A DNA stretch of 64,000 nucleotides from Amyloporia xantha (lineage: Eukaryota; Basidiomycota; Agaricomycetes; Polyporales; Adustoporiaceae), in NCBI GenBank assembly GCA_036971615.1, contig JAYKKR010000001.1, positions 4,402,001-4,466,000 of the forward strand, in the 5' to 3' direction. The translations under genes and the position numbers were made by a program. Positions 1-12,259 of this stretch are shown here, one piece after another (position 1 is the first letter of the stretch; every line of letters starts with the position of its first letter). The notes under the pieces are model-generated. The model had not been told where the DNA came from. It made no database searches and was given only the letters and a program-made list of their open reading frames with translations.

Positions 1-3000
1 GTCTGCTCCAGAGCAACCAGCTTCGACCACGTCCCCTCCAGCTCCGTCTGATGTTGTTTCGTGAGACGTTGTACCTCCGCCTCGAGTTCCATATTCCGTG
101 CACCCAGACTCGCTAGCTCGTTACAGAGACTACGGTGTCGACCCTGCGAACGTAAGGAGAGGTTAGCAGACGAACCCACACAGAAGCCGGCCTGAAACAA
201 CATGAGATAAATACCACAGCCGTACTGACCTCGTCTACCCTTCCCTCCTTCTCCCTCTCCTGCAATTTCTTCTTCGCCGTCCCTAGCTCATCCTCCATAC
301 TACTCCTGGCCATCTCCATTTCCCCCAACCTCCGCATAGCCTCCTCTCTCTCGCCCTCCATGACCCGCGAGCGCCTCTCCCACTCCGCGGCTCTTTCTTC
401 CGCCCTCACCAATAGCTCCCTAGCCGCCTGTGCCTCCCGCACGGCGTGAGCCTCCCTCTCACCCACCCTTCCCAGCATCTCCTTCGCCGCCTGCGCTTCT
501 CTCACCACCTGCGCCTCCCGCTCGCCCGCCCTAATCACCATCTCCCGCATACCATCCACGTCCCCTGCCCGCCCCTCCACCTCCCGCAGCCGGCCCTCCG
601 CCTCCACCACCCGGCCCTCCATCTCCCTCACGCGCAGCTCCGCCTCACGTGCCCTACTCTCCATGGTTCGCAGCGCGGTACGTCCCTCCTTGGCGCGCTT
701 GCGCCACTCCTTCGCCTGCTTCTCCCATGCGAACGCCCGTTCCCGCGCCTGGACGATCGCCGCCTGCGCCTCACGCTCGCTTGCGGACATTCGCGCCTCA
801 TATTCGCGCAGCCGCCGCAGGAAGATCATCTGCACGCTCGACGATGAGTCGCTCGGCGAGGGCGGTCGAGGGGCTGTATATGCATCTGACTCGCCTGGCG
901 GTGCATGACCAGGCTGCGATAGCCCCATGGAGGGATCAGGCTCAGGAAGAGATTCAAGCGACGTAAACGCAGAGCCGGGTGCGGATGTAATAAGGGGAGA
1001 ATGGGGTGCTGGTGCAGGAGCAGGAGCAGGGCCAGCTTGGTGATAAGATTGGGATGTTGGTGGGCGCTCAGGACTCGCAGTGGCTTGAGATACGTGACCG
1101 GCACGCTGCTCTGACGCACGCTGCACCTGCATGGACGACTGCACAGGCCGCTCGATCTCACCCAAGGCACGGCGATCCTGATGCATCGACCCCTGATACA
1201 TAGATGCGGGTGGACCCTGATCCGAAGGCGTAGATGTGTTCCACGCAGCAGTCGTCGGCAAGCCATGGTGAACAAAAGTCGTCACGCCCTGCGGGGGAGA
1301 CTGCTGCTGGGGGTAGTGCTCCGTCGAGTAGGGAATGAAGACGTATGGATGAGACCTTGCGTTTGGGTCTGATTGGGGTATATGTGTCGACGGCCCAGCG
1401 GAGGATTCAGGTGGTGGACCCGGAGCTTGCGAACTAGATGCAGGTCTGTGCTGAGGGGCGGATTCAGCGCCGTCGACCGATCTTGATGCGTGCTGGGGTG
1501 CAGACGTGATTCTGCGTTGGGGTGCAGGCTGTGCTCGACGACTAGGACCTGTGTGGGTATGGTGCTCGGTTACAGCCTGGCCGGGCCACGAATGCATATG
1601 AGGATAAGACTGCGGTTGTAGCTGAGATTGTGTGCGGTGCCCAACGACAGCTTGTGCGCTGGACGCGTCATATGAACCGCCCGGTAAACTGTCTTGCATC
1701 GTTGTATTGACAGCCGGTATTTGCTGCACCGGCTCTGGGGCAGGCGAGGTATAAGCTGTTGACGTCGACGTGGGCGTCTGGTACGACGTTACGGTGGATG
1801 CAGAACCCGGAGTCGACGATTCGTGCGATGTTTGATATGGTAAAGACGAAGGTATAAATGTAGCCGGGTTATGAGATACCGGTGGAATCCACTGATCGCC
1901 CGTTTGCTGCTCCAGTCCATGTACGTGCGAATTGTGAAGGTACATCGGCTGGTTTTGTGGGGGGTGAACAGCACTCTGGTCTTTGGAGACACGACGTGCG
2001 CCTCTCTTTCGACGAACAACAGGTCGCGGCCCCGTTGCCTGACCCGCTTTCGGGGGACCAGCGCCCATTCCGCCCGCGGGCGTAGAGGTATCGGGATGTT
2101 GTATCTCTGAATGGGCTATTACCGTACCCCATGGATTCTGGAACGACTGGGACATCAACGAATCCATATTGTCCCGCCTGACGCAGGAAGAACCTGGCAC
2201 TGCCTGTTCTTGTTCTTGAGGCCCCGACACCTGCCGGTGCGTGCGGTGCTGAGACGGCTGGTGCGCTACGAGCCCCGTGTTCTCCGCTCCCTGTCTTTCG
2301 CTCCCAGTGTCCTGCAGCTGACCTATGACTGGATGTGAGTGTGCAGGTGTAGGTCCTTGCTCTTGCACAGGTGCCGCTTCATGCTGATCTTGAGTCGTCT
2401 GACGATCTCGGGATAATGACCGAGATCCAGTTCCCGGTGGTAGTACAGCCTGGGCATGAGCGGACAGGTGAGTCTGCGGCACAGTCTGGAGTAATTCATC
2501 TGTTAGCTGAGGGGTGTTATGGTGAGTGTCCGATTCGGGCCCGTAAGGGTAAAGCAAAGGAACCGTAGGGGCTGTTGGAGAGCATTCGCTTGGCTGCCGT
2601 GAGCCCCCCGCTGTGCGAAGATCACGGTTCTCGTGAGAGGGAGCGGCTGCAAGTCCAGGCGCCTGGACGGGACATGTCTCGTGATGGAAGCTCACTGGAA
2701 GATGTTGAGGTGTACCGTTGAGACGGGTTTGTGATTGTGTGGTCATCGCTTCAGCTTGTGGAGGTGGATGAGAACGGGTCGAGCTGTACGTATGAGGTAA
2801 TGTCGCTGACGGCGACTCGGATGGTTGCCCAGGGATAGTGCTTGATGGAGGCTCGGCTGGTTGCGTGTCTTGCGATTGTGGCTTCGTTCGCGAGAGCCAT
2901 GGCGGCGTCTTTGCGCGCGTCCGTTTTGCAGAGGGAGTAGGTTCGAGACACGACACTCGTGGGTCGTCGCCTGAAATGTGTGATGAACCGAGCTGTGAAT

Positions 3001-3198
3001 TGCAAGAATGATGTCAGGAACGCGCAGTGTGGACGTGTGTGGGTCACTCACGGCGTCCGCGCCAATCTCGCTCGCTTTTCTTTTGGACGCTCTGACTCTG
3101 AGGTGGTGAAGTACAGCATCGACGTCGTTCACGCGGTCGATGGAATTGGCGTCAGGCTGTGGGGGGCCTGGGAGGCCTGGGACGAAGGGATGGGGCAT
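1..3198 (-). CDS. Large low-complexity protein with C-terminal coiled coil (partial, runs off left edge)
   Basis: No recognised family. The ATG at 3198 opens a 49-residue exon (3198-3052) ending at a GTGAGT donor. An acceptor at 2994-2993 joins it in phase to a long exon (2992-230), and a phase-0 intron (229-144) leads into a third exon that continues past base 1. The long reading frame alone begins only at a GTG codon (2956), which is why I place the start upstream. The N-terminal two thirds are rich in Pro, Ser, Gln, Thr and His and look disordered. From about residue 700 the sequence becomes heptad-like, rich in Glu, Arg and Ala (repeated REMEGR and VREAQAA patterns), and exon 3 continues in the same style. 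This suggests a scaffold or cytoskeletal adaptor, but only by inference. The C-terminus is missing. Confidence 0.75.
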
Positions 3199-3946
3199 GG
3201 TGGTTGGGAGAGAAGCTGTAAGCGCGGAGACTAGTGTTTTTCGGAGATTGAGTCGACATGATGCTGAGTTGCATCAAATCTGGCCTGTCCAGTTGAAACT
3301 CGGCGAAGAGGAGAGAAAACGGAACAAGGACAAGATAAAGCAGGAAGACGGGTTGCTGGATCTGGAGGAGGGATGCCACGCTCCGTATGGTCGAGCTACT
3401 GCAGGAGGGCAGCAGGGACATAGACGCGCGTCGGCATTCGCGCACGTTTCGGAATTCCCGCCACCGCCGGCGCCAATATTCCTCTCCCCACACACCGGTC
3501 CTACCAGTTTCAAGTTTCATTTTCTTGTCTTTCGCATTGGAATTATAGGCGTCTCGCTGCAGTCGATGCGGCCTGATGAGGTCTGACACGCGTATTTTGG
3601 ACTCAGGGTTGCTGTATCCTCCGCTTGAATAATAGAGTTCAGTGGTTCAATTGCACTGGTTGAGGCGGATAATCTCCATGGCCTGCGTCTGGGTGACCAT
3701 ATGGTGTGCATTTTAACTCATAGCCATATGGTCGTGGGTGTCCTTGAACCGAGTACATACTGCTTTCAGTGAGTCCCCGCATTCCCCGTGTAGCCATGCT
3801 ACACACATCTGTACAGACGCAACCCATCAGCTGAATAGAATTCATCATGGCAAGTACCGCTTGGTCAACCGCTGAGGATTAATATAATTGGGACTGGGTC
3901 ACATTTGATTGGCAACAGTATTCAGTATCCTCCCCACTGTCGAGAC
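3199..3946. other. Intergenic, divergent promoter region
   Basis: This 748-base gap lies between the divergent starts of the coiled-coil gene and the aspartic protease. Only short unsupported reading frames are present and I recognise no RNA gene or repeat. Confidence 0.5.
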
Positions 3947-5604
3947 ATGCTGGCTACCATTCTTGTCTTGTGGTTGCTAACGTGCGGCGGCGCACCAGCA
4001 TTTGAGCACGCGTCCGATCCTGATGGTCTGCATAAGATATTCTTGACATCTCACAGGATATCGAAAGGTCAGGCCTCTACTCTCCGCAAGAGAAGGACAG
4101 CACCGATAAACGTCCCATTGGACGACTACTACAATGGTACTGACCTCCAGTGAGTCGAATGATTGGGGCTTCAGGGTATCATATGATATGGCACCTAACG
4201 CCCTTGCCGCTCAGATGGTACGGTAATATCTCAGGTCAGCTAATTTAGGTCTCGAGCTTGAATGTGACCCCAACAATCAGACTAACCAGAGCACGGCATT
4301 CAGTTGGGAGTCCTCCGCAGGTGCTCAGTGTGATCTTCGACACAGGTAGCTTTACGCTGGGGTTTTACGGTATGTGATCCCTCTGTTGTACCATTGCGCT
4401 CGCCCTGATAGAGCGGTCTGAATATATGCATCCAATGCGGAGCACCATGTGGAAATCAAACAAGATTCGACCCCGACAAGAGCTCAACTTACGTGGACCT
4501 CAATACCACTTCAGAGATTGTCTTCACGACAGGCATTGGAGTCAATCCAATTCAATCTGAGACAGAATTTGTGCTTAACCTCCTGGAGGGCCGAGATACC
4601 GTCACTGTGGGCGGCATTCCCACCCTCAATTCGACGTTGTATATCATCTATAATCAAACGGCTGCTTTCACCGTGGATCCTTTTAGTGGTACTCAAGGTA
4701 GATGTATCGCCTCTGAATCGCTTTTCTTACCTGAAATATGACCTTGCAGGCATGTCACCACAGGCGCAAGGATTTATGGCTGGGCTCATAGATCAGGGAT
4801 ACCCAGGTGAGACAAAGCCCCTCGCCTACGACGGGTATGTGATTGACTGGATTGCGTCTCCTCGATAGCATTATTTGGGATGTATTTGACCCCGAAGGCC
4901 GTCGGCCATGCAGAATTGACCATTGGGGGTATTGACAAGACGAAATTCTGGGGTTAGTCTGCGCGCATGACCAGTGGACGAACCGTCTCTGATAGGCGAA
5001 CACAGGAGATCTGAAGTACTCTGCGCTACCTCCAAATAACGCATACTATCAAAATTGGCAGCTTGTTTCGCCTCAGATATTTGTCAACGGGGAGAGCTCT
5101 CCGATCCTCACGGTAAATCGTACAATAGTCTTCGACAGCGGCACCCCGAACGTCTATTTCGATCCGAATACGACTGATGTGAGTATAGACGGTTGGTTTT
5201 ACATGTTTCCTCACACGACTTCGTCTTTCAGGCCATCTACAAGATGATTTCTCTCGAAATCCAACCTTATGCCCCCGAGCCAGGAGCGTACGGCATCGCT
5301 TGCGGTAAAATAGACCTGCTTCCCGCCGAGATATCTGTCACCTTCATAATGGTGACCGGCGAACCGTTTGACTTGACAATCCCAAGCTCCGAGTTCAATC
5401 TCGGACCTTTCGAGGGCAACTCGACCGTATGTCAAACCATGATCAACGCATTGGCAGGTGTCAACATCCTCGGAGGCAGTTTGTTGAAGCACTATTATAG
5501 CGTGTGGGACATTGGAAACCAGACAATGGGGTTTGCACCCAACAGTAAGTTGCGATTGTGGCTTCACGGCTACTCGAGCTGATGAGCATACGCCAGTCTA
5601 CTGA
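3947..5604 (+). CDS. Secreted pepsin-like aspartic protease (family A1)
   Basis: This is an endopeptidase of the pepsin fold, made as a secreted zymogen. I chose the ATG at 3947 because it starts a hydrophobic signal peptide (MLATILVLWLLTCGGAPAF); an in-frame TTG upstream is not needed. A short basic propeptide region follows. The first catalytic motif is DTGS, in the stretch VIFDTGSFTLGF (about 4348). A Cys-rich segment CIQCGAPCGNQ follows, then the second catalytic motif FDSGTP near 5141. The end runs GNQTMGFAPN, a short intron, then Ile-Tyr-stop at 5602-5604. At least seven short introns are needed. The join after the DTGS exon is one base out of phase beside a GGGGTTTT run (4359-4366), as discussed in the findings. 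The family is large in wood- and litter-decay fungi, and the specific substrate is unknown. Confidence 0.9.
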
Positions 5605-6436
5605 GCGGTTACTTACTTGTGCTGAAGTGTTTTACCACAATATAGGATCTATCTGATTCCACTTCTGGAGAATAATCACGGTGAATCACGGATTCCGGAT
5701 TTTTTCTTGCATTCATGGTCCTTCAGCGTGTGGCGGACAGTTGCGCTGCTAGGAAGCGCTGAGCCTTAATGGCTAAACAATACAACAAACGCTCGCCGTA
5801 CCATCGATCGACGATGTGGTCTTGTACCCAGATGGTACATGTCGCACCAGGTCGTACCCAACCAACGCACATGAACCTTGATTGACCTCGCCAATCGCAA
5901 TCTGTACGCATATGTCACCCGGGCCTCCTGTCCCCGGTGACTGTGCAGCAGTAGTGTCTCTCATTGACACGTATTGTTCTCGCTCATATCATAGAACATG
6001 GCGCTGAATGCCCCTGGTTTTTATCCTTTATGCCCCTGTAGCAGTGCTGTAGCACTGTGCTGCTTCTCACGCCGATGACATGGATGTCGACTGTCAAGGC
6101 ATCAGGATCTATAAGTGGGCCGGGCGTCCCACTGAGCACCCGGTGGCCCCTCGCTCTTCGGTCATATCTCCTTCCCATTGTCAGATACGGATATCCTGAG
6201 CCTACAAAGGTTTGAAGGAAGCATCTACTCTGCTCACAGGAGACTACTTCCCATGTTCGATTTCAAATTGAATCCTCTCACCCAATGTCAAGGAGGACTT
6301 CGATGCTGATGAAATGGTTTGTTATCGTCGTTGATCCTATGCTACGATAGCGCAGGAACGTCTTCCAGAGAATATATAACATCCACCTTGATCATGAATC
6401 ACATCCTCACATACCCCCACCCATCGTTCAACGGAC
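5605..6436. other. Intergenic
   Basis: Spacer between the protease and the O-methyltransferase, with only short frames. The only element I can name is the TATA-like site annotated separately near its right end. Confidence 0.5.
6373..6379 (+). promoter_or_regulatory. Probable TATA box of O-methyltransferase
   Basis: TATATAA lies 58 bases upstream of the ATG at 6437, a plausible distance for a fungal TATA element with a short 5' leader. Assigned by sequence and position only. Confidence 0.45.
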
Positions 6437-8068
6437 ATGTCTATCACAGAAAGATCGCGGAAGCTGCGAGCGTTGGTTCGCTTGCTCACCGATGCTTCAG
6501 AAGTCGTGATCAAGAAATGGGAAGCTGAGTCTGCACAGGTTTCCAAGAATGACAGTTCACCCCCTGGCCCCTCCTTTGAACTCTTTGAAGCTCGTCGTGC
6601 CATTGTCGGTGCCTGCGGCATGTGTATCGACCTTGTGCAAGACCCCCTCGTCCGCCTGTCCGAAGTATCAATCTCTTTCTACGCTGCCAAGGCCTTGCAC
6701 ATCGCAGCCAAGGTGCGGATTGCAGACCGTCTGGCTATCGCAGATTCCGGAGAGGGTGTCTCCATTGAGAGTCTAAGCAAGCAGATAGGCATGCACGATA
6801 AGAAGCTCTGTGGGTGCATCGTTATGTGACCCTGTTTCCCGGGAACACTAATGCATTATGAGATGCAGCACAGATATTACGTTGTCTCTGTTCCTTACAT
6901 ATTTTCACGGAGGTCAAGAATAATTACTTCGCGAACACCCCAACCAGCCAGTTCATGGTGAACAATGAGGGTTTCCGAGCTTGGCTTCTCATGTGAGTAG
7001 CTGATTATCAAAGTCTCCGACTTCACTAACCGACAAGAGCAGGGGTGACTACGGAACTCCCGCCGCCCAGAAGCTGCCGACAGTTCTTCTCGATCCTATC
7101 AAGACGCGCTCGAGCTCTCTCCCGCGAGGCCGCATTTCAGGAGGCATACGGGACCACATTGACCATGTGGGAGTATATAGAGCAGGAGGTGAAGCAGCCA
7201 GACGGCACAATGGGGGCCCGGCCGGAACTGGACATGTGGGTTTCTGGAATGGTCGTCGGTTCACAAGTCGAGGCCACTGGTACAGACACTGGTATGTGGA
7301 GGTCGATGGATTTCGTTTGTTGTAACTCACGGATTCCTTGATCATTGGTCAGACTATCCCTGGCAGGCCTTGGGGTCGAGCACAGTCGTTGACGTGGGAG
7401 GAGGAATCGGTGCGTCGAGCCTGAGAACTCTGCATTGGTCCTGAGACGTACTATCCTGTTTGACAGGAGGTCTGAGTCTCGTTCTGGCAAAGAAATTCCC
7501 AGACTTGAAATTCATTATTCAAGACCGCGAGGCTGTCGCAGGGAAGGCTGAAGCGGTTTGGCTCAAGGAGTTACCCACGGCCCTCCAAACCGGACGGGTC
7601 AGTTTCCAGGCTCACGATTTCTTCCACGAACAACCGTTCAAGGGGGCGGACGTCTACTGCATGAAGCACATTCTGTCAGTTTTCCCGCCCTTCAGAATGC
7701 AGAGATCTGACTATTTTTCACGTAGTCATAATTGGCCTGACGACGAGTGTGTCACCATCCTGAAACACTTGTGTCAAGCTATGAGACCGGATTCGCGCCT
7801 TCTTATTGTTGACAAAGTGGTCAATACGACGGCAGGCTCCCCGTTGCTGAAGAAAGCACCATCACCACTGTCGCCTAATTACGGTCATGCACAATACTTT
7901 TCGGGGTTGATGTCTCTCCTCATGCTCACCCTTTTCAACGGGATGGAGCGCACGGCGGAGGAGCTGAGTGTGTTGGCGGTGAGGGCAGGGCTGAAGGTAG
8001 AAAAGATATGGGAGTGCCGTGGTCTTATCTATGTTACAGAGTTGAGGAAAGATGACTACAATGCTTGA
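6437..8068 (+). CDS. SAM-dependent O-methyltransferase (COMT-like, fungal secondary metabolism type)
   Basis: It transfers a methyl group from S-adenosylmethionine to a hydroxyl of a small molecule. Exon 1 (6437-6809) carries the helical dimerisation region. The SAM-binding glycine loop is DVGGGIGG, split by an intron near 7409, and is followed by FPDLKFIIQDR. The catalytic histidine is expected in ILHNWPDDEC, formed across the intron ending at 7726. The C-terminus MLTLFNGMERTAEELSVL is typical of the family. Introns are short GT-AG. Between LLDPIKTRS and REAAFQEAYG the frame must skip one base near 7121 with no usable intron, so the gene as written is interrupted. It faces the flavin monooxygenase across 322 bases. 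That pairing suggests a small tailoring locus, but no backbone synthase is present. The substrate is unknown. Confidence 0.88.
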
Positions 8069-8390
8069 GATTTGTCCACGAAAGGTCATATTTTGTACTA
8101 ATTATTGTTTGACTTATACATCTGCCATCATGTGAATGTCTCCTATAGCCTTCGAACACCATTTGACAGTGCCCCGCATGCATAAATTGGGGAGTTTAAG
8201 CAACTATTTAGCCTCTTCGACCTATCCTCCCTCCCGGAGACATTTCTCTTTCGACTGACGTCGCCCCGCAGTCGTACTGCATACATAGTTGATGGCGTAC
8301 CGGTATTTTATTCAAAAACCCCTTCGCGATATTCTACAACATGACTTTCATCTAGTATACATTCACTCTACACGCAAGCCGTTATCATGA
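8069..8390. other. Convergent 3' spacer
   Basis: Short region holding the 3' ends of the O-methyltransferase and the flavin monooxygenase. No feature seen. Confidence 0.5.
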
Positions 8391-10980
8391 TCAAGGCGAG
8401 TAACGAGTCCCGTGGATCCCCTCCTGGATTGCGAGAATTTCTGTGAAGGCTCGCCATCAGCACCCATGCAGACGACGATACGATGACAAAGCTACTCACG
8501 AAGCGCGAGATGCTTCGAGTGGAAACGACACATCGAAAGGTTACCTAACCGTTACGCGAAGGTGAGGCGCTATCCCAGTAGTAAGGAGACACATACACGC
8601 ACCCATCATGAACCAGAGATTAGGGACACCCAACCATCGCCAAGCGCCCCTCTCCTCACCTTCCTCGTTCAAATTCCAGATGGGACCCAACTTGCCAGCG
8701 ATTTCCTCTCCCACGAGTTTCTTGATCGCGGCTTCCGCACCTTCAAACCTGTCACGGCAGCGCGATCAATTTGAAATAACAGGTTAGGCAGGGTCCCAGC
8801 TCACCCTGTCGCGTAAAGAACCACGTCTGCTTCAAGCTCGCTCCCGTCTGCGAACTTGAGGCCGGTCTTGGTGAAGCGTTCAATCGCGGTTTCGTTCTTC
8901 ACCTTGATCTTTCCGTCGATGATTTTCTGACACGTCCCGACGTCTTCGACATGGTGAGCACGGTCAATCGGGGCGGACAGAGCTCGCAGGCGGCATACCT
9001 AAATAGTATCCTCCACCACGGGTCATCGCCAGGTAGAGGAAACCGGATCCATCCACACCGGAATTATACTTGAAGCCGACCTTCTTCAATCCCTCCAACA
9101 GCTCTCTGCGAGCAGACGGTCAATACTCACGACCCATACCTACACATGTTGTCAACCACTCACTTATCCGCCTCCGCGACTTCTTTCGTGAGGCGCTTGT
9201 GGATTTCCTTGACGATGAAGATGGGCATCGAGGTATGCACTCGGTCGGCCACGTCCGTGGGGTATGCGCCCTCCCAGTAGGTCTCTACACTCAGGCGATG
9301 AGTGTCTAGACCACGAGGAAGGCTCGAAGGAACGCACCGCCGAACACACGGGGCATGCCCTGTTTCGTGGTCATGATGTAAGTGGGACCTCTCTGGAAGA
9401 GGGTCACATCTGCGATCAACGTCCGTTAGCGGGGGCACACATCAATTGGTAAAACCACGACGACGCTCACCTACACCGTGTTCCGCATAGTCTGACGCAA
9501 TGTCGTGCGCTGCTTCCAAGTTAGTACACATGAGACCGAACGTCACCGCGAGGGACATACCCGAAGTGGCAGCGCCAATGATTACTACCTTCTTGCCCTT
9601 TGTGGTCCCGCCCGGATTTATGCTGGGTGGAGTGCAGGGCTTGGCCTTGGAACTCCTCCTTTTAAGAGCGATTGAGCGCAGGTAAATGGATAATGTACAT
9701 CGCAGCGCACCTGCCCGGGAATTACAGGCACTTTCGGCACACCGCCTCCGAATCCGAGAGCCATGACGACATGGTCGACGTGGAAGGTCCGCTCTGTTCC
9801 ATCTGCTTTCCGTACGGCAACGGTCCACTTGCCATCCGTGCCTTGCTGGATGCTGGTGGCAGTAGTGGACGTCCACACATTCAGCTCCATGGCTTCAGCG
9901 TAGTACTCGAGCCAATCGGCCAGCTTTTCCAAGAAAAAAAGAATCAGTGATCAATAAGAGCACTAGGGACACGACGGCAACGTACCTTCTGCGCCGGCGT
10001 ATAGACTGGCCAGTTCGGCGGGAAGCTGCAAAAATACGAAAATACGGATTAAATGCGAATGCGGAAAGGCAGTGCGCTTCTGCACTTACGGCATGTAGGG
10101 CAAATGGTCGTACCCTTTGGTGGGGAACGCACAATCAGATCATGTAGACGTGAAAAATCACTAAGACTCACAAACGGGGTCGTGCAAGCACAGAGCCTCG
10201 TACCGGGTCCTCCACTGGTTGCCGATGCGGTTCTGCTTCTCGACGATCAAGTTCGAAATCCCCAGTAATTTCAGCCTGGCTGCGACGTCCAAGCCACTTT
10301 GGCCGCCGCCCACGATGATGACAGTAGGGTCCCCATCCACGAATGATTTCTCTCGTTCGCGCTGGTCTTTCCACTTTCCGTGGTTGGGGAGGAACTCGCG
10401 ATAAGGCCCGATCTTCTCCGGGGAAGCCCTTGAGGTCTTCCAGGTTGGTGTACACGGTGAATGCCTTCCATATCCCGCTCGACGTGGGTACGAGACGGAA
10501 GATACCGCTGCCGATACCGACGTCGGTCTCAAAGTCGAAGAATGCTTGGATCCAGGCCAGGTCAGGGTAGGGCTGTTTCAAGACCGCCCCGTCGCGCAGC
10601 TTGAACGCAGTCGGCTTGATCTCCGGCAGCTGCTCTTCAACCAACTTTCTGATCTGATCTATACCATGGAAGGTGCGGAATTCCCAGGTGAGGGAGAGCA
10701 AGTCCCGCCACCAGCCATCGTCGAGGAAGAGACTGAGGACACCGTCGGTGTTGGACGCGGAGATGTGCTGGGAGAAAGAGCGGAACCATTCGGCGGCGAC
10801 TTTTTGGACGTCGAGGTCAGGCTGAAGAGAGGCACCTAGACTGTCGAGCGTCGGGAGGACAGATTTCGGCGCGGGAGGGAGGTTGGAGTGCTTGATACCC
10901 ACAGCAGGCTTTGCGTGCGTGCCCAGGCCGTTAAGCAGGGGAGGAGTGGTCGGGATTACGGGTGCGTCTGCAGCGGCCAT
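8391..10980 (-). CDS. Flavin-containing monooxygenase with N-terminal NTF2-like domain
   Basis: This is an FAD- and NADPH-dependent monooxygenase. The ATG at 10980 starts about 160 residues resembling an NTF2/SnoaL-like fold (AEWFRSFSQHISASNTDGV). The FAD Rossmann loop VIIVGGGQSGLDVAARL and the ALCLHDPVWYDHLPYMPFP block follow. The FMO-type fingerprint EEFQGQALHSTQHK and a second dinucleotide-binding loop VVIIGAATS come next, then FQRGPTYIM and DVVLYATG. The final exon ends GIHGTRYSP before TGA at 8393-8391. About ten short introns are needed. An apparent stop near 9309 disappears once the 9337-9285 intron is removed. Two sites still require skipping one base with no possible intron: GGGG at 10420-10423 and CCCTTT at 9596-9601 on the plus strand. 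The substrate is unknown. Confidence 0.88.
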
Positions 10981-12259
10981 GGTGAATGCGATAGGAGGAC
11001 GAGCATACTGTCCCGCCGGTTCTTATAGAGCTGGGTTGTGAAATTTGACGATGAGTGAACTGATAGCCAGAAGCCAGTGTAGAATGCGCGCCAAATGCGC
11101 GCATGCCCAGAGTTACGGGCCAGCTGATCCTCCTGGATAGTCAAATGACGAGCGACGGGTTCCTGTGAACGCAATATTCCCACGGTGCCTGTAACAGCAA
11201 TGGCGCGAGACACTAGTAAGTACTCGCGAGACTCGACACTTTCCGCTGCTCGACCTCCCAAATCTCGACTGCAAAGCAACAAAATTATTCTCACTCACCC
11301 TTCGCGGTCCATGTCAATGGAAACGTCAAAAATGACCGCTTGTTGGCACGGTCTAGCCCTCCTGAGCAGTAAGTGTGCTGACACCCGGTGGGGGCTTCTC
11401 CAACTCGGAGTTCCGTTGACGGCCAGCTGATGCTGCCGCGTACGGTCTGCCCCATAAAGTTCACCCCTTGGCGGCCAAGCGCGTAGCAGCAGTGGATGGT
11501 GACCGTAACAGGTGAGCACGTCGAGCTGACTGCCGGCCAGAGTGCCAGGTTATAGCACGTTTCAGAGGAGTGGCTAGAAGGCATACCGACGACCCTGAGT
11601 TACCATCGGAGACTAAAAGCTGAAGAACAGCTGCCAAAACCATCCCGTGCTATCGCCGCCATGGAAGTTGTACGTATACCGCCCTTCCTCGGTTCCAAGC
11701 GCAAGTGCATGAAATCCAACTCGCTCTGGCGTCGGCTCACCTTGGCTGTACAACGTGATAACTTACCTGCAGATCTAGAATGATTACAGGAGACTTGCAG
11801 GGTGGCAAGTGGTCCTGATTGTTCGCACTTGACCCGTCAATGCCACATGTTCTCACCTGAGTCACCTCGCCTTACCGTACCAGACCTTAATCGCCCAGAC
11901 TGTGCTCAATGAATGGAATATTTTGAGTCGACTTCTCGATATAGGTCGATCCAATGAGCCCCAAAGAAGATTATATGGGAATTGACCGGGACCGTTGAGA
12001 AAGACCGAAAGAGAAGTCCAATCAATATTGGGGAAGTCTGCTGTTCGCTATATTACGACCTTTCTTGACCGAATTTCCTTATAAGGCCTAGATGGGGTGG
12101 AAATGACACACACGTCAGATTCCCACGGCTACTGCCGTTGCCTCCAGATCGAAACTCGCCCTCTCGGAGCGCTGCTGAATCCTTGTCAAGCTCGCGTCCT
12201 GCTCTTGATTCATGACTTGACCTTCTTGCTGTCTGTACACGCAGAATATATCAGCTTTA
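10981..12259. other. Intergenic, divergent promoters
   Basis: This 1.28 kb gap lies between the divergent FMO and oxysterol-binding protein genes. A TATA-like CTATAAG on the minus strand near 11023-11029 could serve the FMO. Several frames under 100 codons have no supporting features. Confidence 0.45.

Noticed and set aside
2743..3198. Separate 151-codon gene at the start of the coiled-coil gene
   Set aside because: Its first 49 codons are better explained as exon 1 of the large gene, with a GTGAGT donor and matching phase. The rest is out of frame with the conserved style.
9305..9312. In-frame stop in the flavin monooxygenase
   Set aside because: Removing a normal 53-base intron (9337-9285) joins RVFG to ETYWEGAYPTD in frame, so this is not a nonsense mutation.
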